A stretch of DNA of 64,000 bases from positions 1,721,634 to 1,785,633 of the forward strand of contig BCHU01000001.1 in assembly GCA_001599715.1 (NCBI GenBank). Direction: 5' to 3'. Shown here piece after piece: positions 11,027 through 22,482 of this stretch. Each line of letters begins with the position of its first letter. Position 1 is the first letter of the stretch. Made by a program: the position numbers and the translations under genes. The notes beneath the pieces are model-generated. The model ran no database searches. It had not been told where the DNA came from and worked only from the letters and a program-made list of their open reading frames with translations. The DNA is from Phaeotremella fagi. Its lineage: Eukaryota > Basidiomycota > Tremellomycetes > Tremellales > Phaeotremellaceae.

Positions 11027-11755
11027 CTTGCTTAGGATTTTGACGAAGGCGGCCGAAAGTTTATACCAATAAGTTTGAAAGCACATTTGGTCGGGCTCAT
11101 GCTTCAGATCAACACCTATCTCTGTGGTTGCTTGCATCAATGCCCAGACCCATGAAGGTGAAAGTTGACTTGCTTCTTCTCTGCCCCACGATTCCTTGTT
11201 GGCTTTACACCTCCGAGGATGGGGCTTAAGGGAGGTAAAGATGCTTCGGTGACCTTGACTATAACTTGAGCCGCAATAGCAAGCTCCCCAAAGCGATCTG
11301 AGAAGACCAACATTTTGTAGAGATGTTCTGCAGGGATCTGTAGGATGTTAACTCGACGCAGGATTCGACTTCCAACCTCATGAGAATCATACAGTAGACA
11401 AAGGTCTAAAGCTTCGGAGAGAACTGCGAAATCGTCTATTTTGAGTGGTGTTGAAACGCCGACAAGACTAGAGATCATGATACTGAGCGATGCTGAAGTA
11501 CTGTTGATTTGGAGTGATTCAGAATCTGAGGTGGCGATATCGAACATGTTTCGAAAGACTGGACTATGAGAAGCTCAGTCATGAACAACAAACGATTTGT
11601 TGGGAAGATTGACCGTACCTATAAGCTTTGAGAAATAGACTGTCAACCAGAAACGCTTGATTGTCGTAGCTGAGAATTGTAAAATCTCCTTCATGCTCGA
11701 AATTTTTGTAGTAGGGATACTCAGTACCGTCTTTATCGTTAAATGTTTCTTTCAT
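11027..11755 (-). pseudogene. BTB-like protein, paralogue C, with a reading-frame break
   Basis: Third BTB-like copy. Exon 1 is 11755-11619 (MKETFNDKDGTEYPYY..., GDFTILSYDNQAFLVDSL) and exon 2 starts at 11563 after the conserved phase-2 intron (PVFRNMFD). The frame runs through EALDLCLLYDSHEVGSRILR and then goes out of register between about 11245 and 11215: the expected continuation (KPHPRRCKANKESWG, SPSWVWALMQATTE, YWYKLSAAFVKIL) is intact but in another frame. No splice pair bridging this was found, so it is either a recent frameshift pseudogene or a sequence error. Everything else, including the end near 11027, remains family-like. Confidence 0.65.
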
Positions 11756-12186
11756 GGTGGTATTGTTGATGATGAAACAAATTGAAATGTTTTTAATTGA
11801 TGACGTGAAACTGGTGAAACCTGATGGCGAACCGTGCGACAGATTGGGCAACGTCAATCAGTCTACAACGTGGAGTTAAAGCGTTCCAAAGGAATCAAAC
11901 TGAAATTTCCAGCCCAATGAGAAGCATTGACAAGAAAATGGAGCTCAAATGGATGTACTTGCTTGGCGAAATCTGTGATAGTATTTGCGTGCAAATGAAG
12001 AGCAAACCTCCTACTGTATTCTACTTGACAACACGATATAATTCCATGACTTCCCATACGATACACATCACCAAACATGTTTTCGTGCCAGCTTCCAGCA
12101 TTCTCGAACTCTCAGACTACACGAAAAAGAAGAGCAATCAGCTGTTGCTGGCGTGATTCAAAAAGTGAATAGAAACACATACTTGT
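11756..12186. other. Intergenic between paralogue C and the relic
   Basis: Open frames exist on both strands but without family similarity. I see no gene. It probably includes the paralogue C promoter. Confidence 0.4.
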
Positions 12187-12363
12187 GGACAGATTTTTAG
12201 CAAAATTAGCTGCAACGCGTAACCAGTAATCCTCTTTGTTCATCTGCTCGACTTCTTGTGCTGAACTCAGATTCATCTTTTTGATGGCGTCCATCAGAGC
12301 CCAGACCCAAAGGTCGAGGTAGGGATAAATTTCGCCATTTATATCGGTGAATGAATCGTTCAT
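12187..12363 (-). pseudogene. Internally deleted BTB-like relic
   Basis: The frame begins MNDSFTDINGEIYPYL, homologous to the first residues of paralogue C (MKETFNDKDGTEYPYY), and continues directly into DLWVWALMDAIKKMNL and EDYWLRVAANFAKNLS, homologous to the last 50 residues of the family. The BTB core, the conserved intron and about 150 residues in between are missing. The fusion is in frame, so a roughly 60-residue peptide could still be made, but it lacks the BTB fold. It is most simply a deletion derivative of a former gene copy on the same strand as paralogues B and C. Confidence 0.65.
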
Positions 12364-12626
12364 GATGGAGTCCTTGAGAAATAAGATGGTTGTTTGATCG
12401 AGAGGTATCTTTATACATTCAATACTCCTATGACACTGGACTTGGAAGTGAAACGGGGTCAGAGGACCGTGCAAAGTTTTTCATGATGGTAACTTACTGT
12501 GTAGATGACTCATGGAGATGACAACGCCACTCCATCATTTTGATGGCGTGAAACGCTGCATGGAACCCTTAAGTATATTATAACAAGATAACATCTCATT
12601 TCATAGTCCTAACTTACAACCACCAA

Positions 12627-13463
12627 TTGACCGTGATGATGATTGACTCGGACACTCAAACCAATTCAACTTCGTCTGAACTCGGGCTATACGACGAGAA
12701 ACCACCTGTTTACCCTCAAACAGAAGGAGATTTCACTCTGATCAGCAAGGATCAGAAGGAAATTCTCGTTGATTCAGTCCTACTCAAAGCTTCCAGGTAC
12801 GTACAGTATCGCAGCTTAACAATCAGCTCCAAAAGCTGATGGTAAATTCATTAAGCCCCGTTATTCGCTCCAAGATGATGGAAACCAGTATCTCCACTCT
12901 AAATCTCGAAGAAGATCACCCAGCTCTCCTCATTTTCATTGACGGCGTCTACGATCGCGGAGGAAAGATTGATCCAAAGGATAGAACGTCCCACAAAAAT
13001 CTCTCGCAAGCTTTGAAATTCTGTAAAGAAAATCAAGCTTTCACTGCGGGACGAAATATCTTGAAAAGAATTCAATGGGGCGCGATGCTTCATCCGGATT
13101 TTTTCGAAATGTTCGTTTGGTGTAGTGTCTTCGATGATATCGGATCAGCATGTCATGTTTTAAGAATGGGTCATTCTTGGGCTCGAGAGGATGGTTCAGG
13201 AAACTTGTTACATCCTAGACATAGATTGAATAATGGGAAATCGAAATGGGGGGTGATTGCTGCCAATCGCTTACAGCCGGCATGGGTCTGGGCCTCGATG
13301 CAAGCTACGTTCGAAATGAATCTCAATGCCAATCAAGAGTTTAATCAAATGGGGAAACCAGAATATTGGGAAAAAATTGTTACACTATTCTTGGCTAACA
13401 TGTGTCAAGGTATGTCAGTGGTCAACTTTTATTGGAAAATGGACTGACCAGTCTTCAGAGTAA
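12627..13463 (+). CDS. BTB-like protein, paralogue D
   Basis: Fourth and best-preserved BTB-like copy, 242 residues from exons 12627-12796, 12856-13409 and 13459-13463. Exon 1 has EGDFTLISKDQKEILVDSVL; the phase-2 intron again splits the Ser codon before PVIRSKM. The rest matches paralogue B: ALKFCKENQAFTAGRNILKR, FDDIGSACHVLRMGHSW, LHPRHRLNNGKSKWG, QPAWVWASMQATFEMNL, EYWEKIVTLFLANM. The final two-codon exon (Glu-stop) is inferred from a GTATGT donor at 13410. Start alternatives at 12636 and 12639 exist. It is oriented opposite to B, C and the relic. Confidence 0.78.
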
Positions 13464-13748
13464 TTCAGATTTCTTGTGCAGCAACTGGACGGAATGAGAG
13501 TCTATTGAATAAGGTGTTGATTTATGGTTCTTGAAAAGTTTTGATATTTTATTCGTGTCCCACCATAGTAAATTGTGAACGTAATGAAAATTTACATCCT
13601 CATTCAAATACTTTCAGTGCCCGAGGATGACTCCAATCTCGATGGAGCTATATTCAACTAAAGATAACTGGACTTTGAGTATACAACACTAGTACAAGTA
13701 CAAGTACAGGTACAAAGCAGCCAACCAAAGAATTGCCACCTTCAACAA

Positions 13749-15356
13749 ATGCCACGCACGACGTCTGTCTCAAAACTCACGACCCAACCTACACCTCCAT
13801 CCATTCACTCCAACAACCAACCAAAAAACCAAAAACCCCCAATGTCATCAGAAGACCAAGAACCCCTCCTCCCAGCTCCAATAACCACCCCGAACCTCTC
13901 AGCCGCCTCCAAATCGAAACTCCAAGCTCGACGTTATCTCCCCACCACCCCGGTCGGTGTAGTCTCAGCCAAATCGAAAGGTAAACAACGGGCTGTCGAT
14001 GAATCGGATGATAATGACGACGGGGTTGGGTTGGATATCTCAGCTGCGGTTGTGGGTGTGGATGGTACAGCTGCAGCTGTAGCTTCTCCCGTTGTTGGAC
14101 GTAATGTGACGGTTATCTTCACTAATGAATCGGACGCTGGTGGGAATTTGGATATTTGGGTTGAAGATGGGGAAAGTGTTGGGGTTGTGAAAGAGAGGGT
14201 GAGTGTGGATTTTGTGCCCCTTGCATACATATTTGATTCAGAACCTACCATCGACTTCCAATGAAAATTGTATCTAAACTGAAATCATGAATCAGATACG
14301 ACATCTTCGACCTCAACTTTCAGAACTCTCATTACGTCTAATCCATTCCGGTCGTTTACTAACAGATGGAATCTTGTTATTACCATGGTTGAAATCTCTC
14401 GAGGAAAGAGTTCGAAGACAAGCAGCAGGGATGGGTGGGGATGTCGAATCTGTACTGAAAGAAGTTGGATTAGGTGACGATGAGGATGATCAACTTAACC
14501 CCAATACCAGCCCCGGCAGCAAAACCAAATCCCAAATCGAAACGAATAAGAAAGAAGATAAAATCTGGTTACACTGTAATGTCGGTGGTAAAATTATCAA
14601 ACCTTCTGAAAAATCTCATCCTGTTGATGAAGATGATGATGGTGGTGAAGGAGGGGAGGTGGATTCTGGTGAACCTGTCCCGTCGACTAGTAGACGAAGG
14701 GGATTTGATGCGTTGTTAGATGCGGGATTGTCTGTTGCTGATGTCGCTCAGATGAGACGACAGTTTTATGAATCTAGAGGTGAGGAGGTACCTGAAGGTT
14801 TAGATTTAGGGGATGTCAGTGAGTTTCATTTGACCTTTTTCTTGCTGTTGGATCAGATGCTAACGAAGAAAACCTTTTAGATGATGAACACGCTCGTGCC
14901 CTCGAAGAACAATGGATTGAAGGTGATCTAACAGCTGAAACAGCAACCAGTAAGTTTCCACCCAATCTACCAAACTAACAAACAACTCCAGCTTCAACAG
15001 AAGGACTCTACACCTCAATCCTCCAAGGTCTACTAACAGGCTTCCTACTCCCCATCTCACCCCTCTTCTTATTCCGTGAACCACCTCTACCGAATTTCTT
15101 CGATGCCGACGCAGAAGCCAACGGTGACGATTTGTCAGGTGTCAGTGGGAACGTGGCTAACGGTTTGACTGGGGGTGATAGTGTTACAAGTGTTGTTTTT
15201 GGGAAACGAATGCAGGTGGGTTAAAACACATTTATTTCTCTTTTTGGAGTGGTCTTGGGTTGTGGAATGGATGGCTGATTTGATCTTTTTTAGATGGGTA
15301 TCGTCATTGGTACTTTTATTAACATCGCTTTTGGGATTTTGAGGTTTATCAATTGA
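13749..15356 (+). CDS. DSC3: DSC E3 ligase complex subunit 3 (ubiquitin-like, DUF2407)
   Basis: Golgi membrane component of the Dsc ubiquitin ligase, which in fungi promotes SREBP cleavage and Golgi protein quality control. Exons 13749-14198, 14296-14818, 14881-14949, 14992-15215 and 15294-15356 give 442 residues. A Ser/Pro-rich N-terminus precedes a ubiquitin-like domain (NVTVIFTNESDAGGNLDIWV ... SLRLIHSGRLLTDG), an acidic linker, then the DUF2407 C-terminal signature (GFDALLDAGLSVADVAQM, RALEEQWIEGDLT). Two hydrophobic segments end the protein (LLTGFLLPISPLFLF and MGIVIGTFINIAFGIL). The start could instead be the ATG at 13842 (MSSEDQEPLL). Domain order and length fit Dsc3; TMUB-like proteins are the broader family. 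Confidence 0.85.
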
Positions 15357-15887
15357 TCTGTTGATTTGATTGTAATTCTATGTCGGACTTTATTGTAGTA
15401 TCACTTTGTCTGTATATCATTGCATCGGCACTGAATAGTGAATGTATTTCGTATTAAGTGGATCCTTCAATGGCGAGCAAAACAATTAAATGAACTTGGA
15501 TCAACTCATTCAATGCAACTCATAGTAACAACTATCTTTCTTTACATATCCCGACCCCAGGTCCAAATACGAAAACAAAAATAGTAAAGGGAGAATAAAA
15601 TAAACCATGGATGGGTATAAAAGTCCAACGGGTAAAAAAAATAGAAACCAAACAAGAGCAAAATAAAAATAAAAATGAAAGTTGAAATCGTCCAATGGTA
15701 TATTCATTTATATAACAACGTTAAAACGTCAAAACGTGAAAAGAGACGATCAAGTCTATCGAATCATGAAGATGTTCGTTTTAATGACCAAAGAGAAGAA
15801 ATCAAAGTGGAGAAAGAAAACAAATTTGTTTTAAAATTTATAAATCGATAAAGAAAAAGAAAAAATACTGTCGTTATTCAATGGTCC
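15357..15887. other. Convergent intergenic region, A-rich
   Basis: Between the 3' ends of DSC3 and the GPI protein gene. It is A-rich on the plus strand from about 15570 to 15870, consistent with two facing 3' UTRs. No gene is visible. Confidence 0.5.
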
Positions 15888-16679
15888 TTATAGAACTAAA
15901 TAAGTTATCAGGGATGAGAGACCGACCAACAATGTTGCTGGGAGGGCGTATTGGGGGAAAGCAGCTGATTTAGCTGTTGTGGAAGCTGAAGCTGAAGTTG
16001 ATGATTTAGAGACTGTTGATGTACCAGCTGTTGTCTAGAGATCCAACGTGTCAGTGGAACGTGCTTCTCTGTGAAGAGTATTAGACTTACTGTCGCACCT
16101 AATGCGCTGGTTGCACCACCAGTCGCTGCGATTTGGGCGAGAATCGATGAATTGAAAGTACCGGTCATTCCACTGAGTGTGAAGACTGAAGAGAAAGCTT
16201 CGTATTTGTATTGAGGGTAGGTGGCGTCTGGTAACGAAATCGAAGTGAATCTGATGAAATAGTTGGAACCTGGAGTAAAGGGGTTTAGTGTTAACTCCAG
16301 TGAAAGGAAGAGAAGGGGACATACCGTTTGGACCGATTGTTGAATCAACAGTCGCACTGACACTGGAAGCTTTGGAAACGTCAACTGAAGCAGCTAAATT
16401 TTGGAGTTGAGTTTGTTGGGTTTTAGATCCTGTGTAGATATCGATTGAACATGGACCGATGGATGCGAGGGTTGGGGTGTTACCGTCATCAGCTGTTGAT
16501 TGATTTGTTTAGTATCTAGTTTGAAAGTGTGAAAGGGAGGTTCACTTACCCCATTTAACTTGTAGGACTTGGCCACCGGTTGAGGTGGTCGTTCCAACTG
16601 GATTGGTGATGTAGACAGCAGCTAAGACTGGGTTGATGGCGGTGAGAAGTGCTAGGGAGGCGATGATTGATTTGAACAT
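15888..16679 (-). CDS. Kre9/Knh1-like Ser/Thr-rich GPI-anchored protein
   Basis: Predicted cell-surface protein of 207 residues from exons 16679-16550, 16492-16325, 16269-16091 and 16034-15888. The signal peptide (MFKSIIASLALLTAINPVLA) leads into a Kre9/Knh1-type N-terminal domain (VYITNPVGTTTSTGGQVLQV, GPNGSNYFIRFTSI), then a Thr/Ser/Ala-rich stalk and a hydrophobic tail (ALPATLLVGLSSLITYLVL) expected to be replaced by a GPI anchor. This family is common and abundant on basidiomycete walls; the function is presumed structural or in beta-glucan organisation. A long CT-rich leader sequence lies upstream. Confidence 0.85.
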
Positions 16680-17578
16680 TTTTGGTTTTTGGGTTTGGGT
16701 TTTGGTTTGAGACGAGATTGGGAATGCGAGTTGAATGAAGGTTGGTTGCGTGTAGCGTTGGTTGGTGGGTTGATTGATTGAAAAGGTGGCTAGAGGGTTG
16801 GATGTTATTTGAATCAAGTGAGTTGAGTGATGAAACGAATGAGGGGGGAGGTGAGTGATTCAATGATTTTGTTAATATAACGATTTATAGAAAGGAAGTT
16901 GAGAGTAGAAGATGAAGATGGAAGATAGAAGTAGAAGTAGTGGTAGTGGAGTAAGGAGAGAAAGATCAAAGCGAAAGAAGAAAACCATCCATTGTGTAAG
17001 TTAAGAGAACCAAGCAACAAGTTTACACAAAGCGTTGTCAAGGAGGGAGAGGGGGGAGACGAGAGGCACAACGACAGAGGAAAAGGAACCAAGCTCAAAC
17101 ACAAAGGAAAAGGACCACTCAAAACAAAGTGAATGAACAAATTAAAAGGGATCCAAGCTCAGCTCCACTCCACTCCACCCAAACATCCCATCCATTGTCA
17201 ACCATCCTATTCAATCGGCTCTACAGTTGTAACCTCATCATAATCAACATGTGTACACAAGTTGGAACTGTTTATCGATTTCCAAATTAGTGATACCGTC
17301 GGTTGTGACAAAACGAATAAACAAAAAACAAACATTGTCATGCCGGTTAAAACATTTACCCCTTGACCCTGTTACCTTAAAACGCCACATAAACAAGTTA
17401 CGGTGTTTTATCTGGAGTGAGATGTAACACCGAGAGTGGCACAAAGTTCCATTTCACCCACGGGGACCCATCAATCTCCGTGCATCCTTCGAGTCAAAAA
17501 AAGTGTTGCATCTAAGTTAATTAGCTCTTTTTGAATTGTCCATACCTGTATCCCACCACTTAGCATATCATCACCACA
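16680..17578. other. Divergent promoter region, GPI protein / ILV6
   Basis: About 900 nt between two outward-facing starts. On the GPI-gene sense strand 16700-17140 is strongly pyrimidine-rich (CT tracts and TCTTTC runs), typical of highly expressed basidiomycete genes. I see no coding gene; the open frames here are low-complexity by-products. Confidence 0.5.
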
Positions 17579-18966
17579 ATGGCATCACGTACAGCTATAG
17601 CAGCTCTACGACAAAGGTCAATAAACCTAAGATCACTCACCTCAACCTCAACTTCAACTTCAAGATGGTCTTCAACTACCGCACCTCGTTCAGCTGAGGG
17701 TGAGACTAAACCTAGACCCATTGATGATAGTACAAGTGCACTTGATTGTGGGTATCTCCTATTCAACATTATACACAACGACTAATCACTAATAACCTGC
17801 CCAGACAAAATGCATCGTCCTGCACGAAGACTCCCTCATTTAGCTCCTTCTCATCCAAGATCCCCTTCAGCAGAGGAAGCCGTTACTAACATCCTCTACA
17901 ACACTCCACCACCAAGTATGGAACCATACAAGAAGTGAGTCCAAGTCCAGGTGCTAAGTAAAGATGAAAGCTAACCTGGACCTCTCTAGACATCTCTTGA
18001 ATTGTTTGGTACAAAATGAACCAGGTGTTTTATCTCGTGTATCCGGTATTCTCGCTGGAAGAGGTTTCAACATTGGTATGTGGATCTCTTGGTATTGAGT
18101 TTTGGCAATGAGTTAGAGTGCTGATAGTGCGTTGTAGACTCCCTCGTCGTTTGTCAAACTGAAATCAGAGATCTTTCGAGAATGTGTATCGTACTTAAAG
18201 GTCAAGATGGTGTTATTGAACAAGCCAGAAGACAACTTGAGGATTTGGTAAGTTTCCCAATATCCAGAATAGCGTTACGAGTAACTTATATCAAACCCTT
18301 AGGTCCCCGTCTGGGCGGTTCTCGACTACACCAACACCTCCTGTATCTCCCGAGAACTCTTGTTATCGAAAATCTCAATCCTCGGACCTGAATTCGCAGA
18401 ATCCCAGATGACCGGTGGACCAACTCATTCCGCAACCTTCGACCAAGCGCTCGAAGACCATTCGGCAGCTCCACCATTCGTCTCCGCCGAAGGTGAACAA
18501 ACCCCAATCCAACAAGTTGACAAATATCAAAGAGAAACGGCGTTAGCTAGATCGTTCGAAGGATCAGCTTCACCTCTTTACCCAACTAGACCAAACGTAG
18601 CTACAGCCGGTGAAGTTTTGATAGCGAAGAATCTACATTTATCAGCTATCAAGACTTTGGCTGATCAATTCGGTGGAAGAGTCGTTGACGTAGCTGAAAA
18701 CAGTTGTATCGTGGAGTTAACGGCTAAATCAAGTCGGGTAGATGCGTTTTTAGCTTTGATGAGACCTTTCGGTGTTTTGGAAGCTGCTAGATCAGGTAGG
18801 TTATGCTTGAAATTTCGTTTATCACCTTGTTTTTAATTGATAACTGACAAACACACCAATAGGCGCTATGGTCATGCCAAGAACACCCATCCCACGTTAC
18901 GGAGAAGAAGAGGATGCAATCGCAGAAGCTGAAGAAGTTGATTTGAGTTTGTTACCACCTGGATAA
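17579..18966 (+). CDS. ILV6: Acetolactate synthase regulatory (small) subunit
   Basis: Mitochondrial regulatory subunit of acetolactate synthase, the first shared enzyme of branched-chain amino acid synthesis; it confers valine feedback. Exons 17579-17747, 17805-17934, 17990-18075, 18138-18247, 18303-18795 and 18863-18966 give 363 residues. The N-terminus is an Arg/Ser-rich mitochondrial presequence (MASRTAIAALRQRSINLRSL). The ACT domain reads HLLNCLVQNEPGVLSRVSG and ILAGRGFNIDSLVVCQTE, then VPVWAVLDYTNTSCISREL. The second half has the second ACT-like region (VLIAKNLHLSAIKTLADQFG, VVDVAENSCIVELTAK). The C-terminus is acidic. Assignment and exon phases are consistent throughout. Confidence 0.95.
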
Positions 18967-19421
18967 ACGGATTTTGGGATTTAAGATTTAAAAGACATGG
19001 TTTGGAGGTTCTGTGTTGGTTTTCGCCGTGATACATACATGTACCTCTTTACCCTTGATGTCACCAAATTTGATATTGTACCTCTCTCGCAAGCTCGTAG
19101 AATCATGAAATCTTGAGCAAACTTGAAATCTGATTATTTGCGTTCATTCCTTTTTTTCTGTGATTGGATGATCAATCGGTCCTGGTGGATATTTGAGTGA
19201 ATGAACACTCCAAGGAAAATGATCTGCTTCAGTATATATATTTTTGCTGACGAAGAATGAATTGCTATTCATGTATCTATAAAACCTATCCATGTATGTT
19301 ATCAAGACAACCACAACTCTGTAATCTCGATATTATACCATACAAAAAATCCATCAACCAACCAGTATAGTCGATATCTACCACGTCTACCAAATAGTCA
19401 AAGCAAAGGAAAGCAGGGGGA
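18967..19421. other. Convergent intergenic region
   Basis: 3' flanks of ILV6 and the citrate-type carrier. It is AT-rich and no gene is visible. Confidence 0.5.
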
Positions 19422-20744
19422 TCAAGGTAAAACCGAAGCCGCAACCGGATAAACTTTTTCATAAACCGTGAAAATGATACCACCGCTCATCTAAATTCAA
19501 GTCCTCATCAATATAAAATGTGGGATTGAGAAGTGAAATAAGGACTTACGATCAAACGACCTAATCTCGGTGTGGTACCCTTCCAGAATTTAAGGACACC
19601 TTCCTCAGTGAGAATCCTGTAGGCACATTGGAAAGCGTTTTTATATTCGGTTTTAGCTGTTAGGGATTGCATTCTGGTTTTTATCACGCTGTTCGTGTGG
19701 CGTTAGTATTTGGTTAAGTTGCTTACGTGATGACCTACTCGAATGGCATTGTACAATCTAACAAATTCAATATCAGTCTTGGACAATCTCTAGATTCGAA
19801 GATGGCCACTTACAAACAGTGATCACACCTGCCGTAGCTCCAATCCCAAAAGTCATCCAACCAGGTAAACTACTTCCAGCACTGACACTCCCCTGAGCCA
19901 ATTGTTTCAACGTCGAATAAGACGAAAATCGAACAGCTGAATTAGCACCTTGACGTAACATCTAAGATTTGAACTTCAGATTAATATTTGATGAAATCAA
20001 ACTCTGGGACTGGGTTTGGGAAATCCACATACCACCGGTCCTAAACCTCTGTAAATCCCCATGATCCCCTCTTCACTTATGATGGTCTTTGTGCCGTGGA
20101 GTAAACCTTTGAATCGTGGTGATGGGCTTTTGGAATCTTCGATCATTTTGGTTCTAAGAATCTGTCAATTTCACGTCTATTTCGATTCGATTAGATCCTT
20201 TTTTCAGGAGTTGGATACCCACTTGAGTGTCTCGGAAGGTGTAACAGCGATAATAGCTTCGGTCAATCCAGCGCCTAAACCAGCTAACATTGATCTTGGA
20301 GCTGTAAGTTTACCCTAAAACATGTGATATGGATCAGTCAACGATCTAGACGTAGAAGCAAACACAGACACACCTCATTGTCCTTAAGTAAATTCTTGTA
20401 TTGATCATAAGAAGCGAATCTGACTGCAGCTTTCACAGCGTTCCCAATGACCACCGCTGATACTCCTGCGTAGAATCCTGAAATCCCACGACTCTGATAA
20501 GTCTGTTTAGCGGCTTGATAAGGGGAGAGCTATGAGTTCCAACACAAAGGTTAGATAACTGGCAATAAATTCAGAATCCAGGAACCACAAGACTCACCTT
20601 TCCACCGGTGGATGCACCGAATTGGACTTGCGTCTTGAGAGATTCCAGAGGATAGGTAACGAAGGATTCGAAACCTCCTGCAGTTGCTCCTGCGAATAAG
20701 GAGGCTAAGGGTTTCTCCTTTTCTTTACCTTTGAGTGATGCCAT
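19422..20744 (-). CDS. CTP1: Mitochondrial tricarboxylate (citrate) carrier
   Basis: Six-helix mitochondrial carrier exchanging citrate for dicarboxylates across the inner membrane. About six exons run from ATG 20744 (MASLKGKEKEKPLASLFAGA; first exon to 20598) to a stop at 19422 (VYEKVYPVAASVLP). Three tandem repeats each show the carrier signature: TYPLESLKTQVQFG, VTPSETLKTKMIED and TMPFDVIKTRMQSL. The second-repeat E-T-L-K-T-K form and PRSMLAGLGAGLTEAIIAVT fit the citrate subgroup. It is head-to-head with the TFIIIC gene over only 173 nt. A related carrier subtype (fumarate/succinate) cannot be fully excluded. Confidence 0.88.
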
Positions 20745-20917
20745 GGTATGCGTGATTGTAAGAGATTTACTGTAATTTTTAATCTTTTCGAGAGATCGAG
20801 TGAGATTGGATTTGACGGGATCAAATTTGAACTGAGCTCTTCGATAACAATAACAATAAGAACAGTTAATGGTTCAGTTGATTTGATGATCTCCTGGACC
20901 AAGTCAACAGCTACAAG

Positions 20918-22284
20918 ATGATAGCACAGGATGAAGATGATCAACCTATCGGTGGACAAACTTTATTCGGTGATGGATGGAAAGCTGTGAATTCGTTTGA
21001 GGATCTATCGGATGAAGAGGAATACGAAAAGGAGGAGGAGGTAAGTACCTTCACCGTTGAACTAACAATTTGGCTCAGACCTCAATATGATTAATCTGTC
21101 ATAGGAAATCTACGTAACTTTCGATCTTGGTACGGCGATCGATAATAAAACTCTATCAACGGAGAATCAATATCAAATGATTGTATGTAACACACAAACA
21201 ATCTTTATTCAGAGATATGTGGTTTAACGACTAAACGGATTTTAGGGCTTGGACTCACCCACACCATTCTTCAAACTCGGTAATCAAATTTTTCAAGGTC
21301 AATCCACACCTCTAATAGGGACCGACGTGATCCTAGGTTTAGTCAGAGGTGCGTCCCAAACCCAAACTCAATCACCACTAACATTATGACAAAGACCACG
21401 AAAACCCAACGCAACCCTCCCATCCACCAATCCACAAAACCTCACATAGATTAACCTTCAGATCAGTGAACTTACAACCTAAATCCAAACCCAACCAGGA
21501 AATTCAACAGAGTTCTAACTCTAACCAATATGAGAATAAGAATATTTCCAGAATCGAGAATCAACCTTTACTCCCACCTTCTAGTTTTAGGACTAAGGTT
21601 TACAAGGATCGGATTGGGGAGGTCATCAGTTCCGCTGAGGGAGAGGATGTTTCTCAAGATATGTCGAATCAAGCTGGTCCATCTAGGATTCCTTTTGTCG
21701 ACTCGACGCCAATAACAAATCAACCAGCCGCTACCGCTACCGCTATTGCCACTGCTCCAACCCCAAACCCACCACCCAATCTCGATCCCAACACATCCAC
21801 ATCAACCTCCAAATCCAAAGGTAAAACCCCAAATCGACCAAAACCCACCATTCCCAAACAAAAAATAACCATCAAAGATCCCAAAGAACTAGAGAACCCA
21901 GATCTCAACGCTCAAATCCAAAATGGTCAAGTTAGCGGTAAGTCCCGTCCTCTTTCCCCTTCACACAAACTAAAGATGATTTGAAATACAGTCCGCCTAG
22001 ACGAATCATCAGAATTGATGGCGGCAGCTCATGCGATTGGGAAAACTGGGTTGACGAAGATACAGGAGAACAGGATGTTGGCTGGTTTACCTATTTTGAT
22101 TAGGGGGTCTAGGGTCCGGAAGGGAAAAGGTGGTGGTGAGGAGGGTTTTACGGCTTTGGTTGGGGTTTCTGGTGAGGAGGTGGATGGATCGGGTGATGTT
22201 GTTATGAATGAGGGGGGTGGTGGAGGTGAAGCTGCGTCTGGGTCTGGGAGTGGGGTTGGGAATGAAATTTCAAAGGATCAATGA
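20918..22284 (+). CDS. TFIIIC barrel subunit (TFIIIC_sub6 / Tfc7-like)
   Basis: Predicted subunit of RNA polymerase III initiation factor TFIIIC. Exons 20918-21040, 21105-21182, 21246-21348, 21467-21937 and 21992-22284 give 355 residues. The N-terminus is acidic; the triple-barrel motif reads EIYVTFDLGTAIDN, YQMIGLDSPTPFFKLGNQIF and QGQSTPLIGTDVILGLV, matching the subunit that pairs with the Tfc1/Tfc8 side of tau-A. A long, poorly conserved Pro/Ser/Thr-rich linker follows and the tail is Gly/Glu-rich with a basic patch (RGSRVRKGKGGG). It shares a 173-nt promoter region with the citrate carrier. Confidence 0.75.
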
Positions 22285-22482
22285 GGATTAATAGCTTGTT
22301 CATCATTTATAACGCAATATCCAGATATACCATGCACATATACAAGTCATAAAAACCTGTCAAACAACCTTTTACATCACTATCCTATAAAGAATTGATC
22401 TACACGATACCCCAGCAAAGTCACAAAAATAAAAATAAAGAAGCCGGAATATATCTATTCGAATTAACCAAAACTGTCAAAC
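22285..22482. other. Short convergent spacer
   Basis: About 200 nt between the TFIIIC subunit stop and the bHLH gene stop. Nothing beyond 3' flanking sequence is visible. Confidence 0.5.

Noticed and set aside
16542..17140. Several minus-strand frames upstream of the GPI protein gene
   Set aside because: Low-complexity pyrimidine-rich leader; the true start is the ATG at 16679 with a clear signal peptide.
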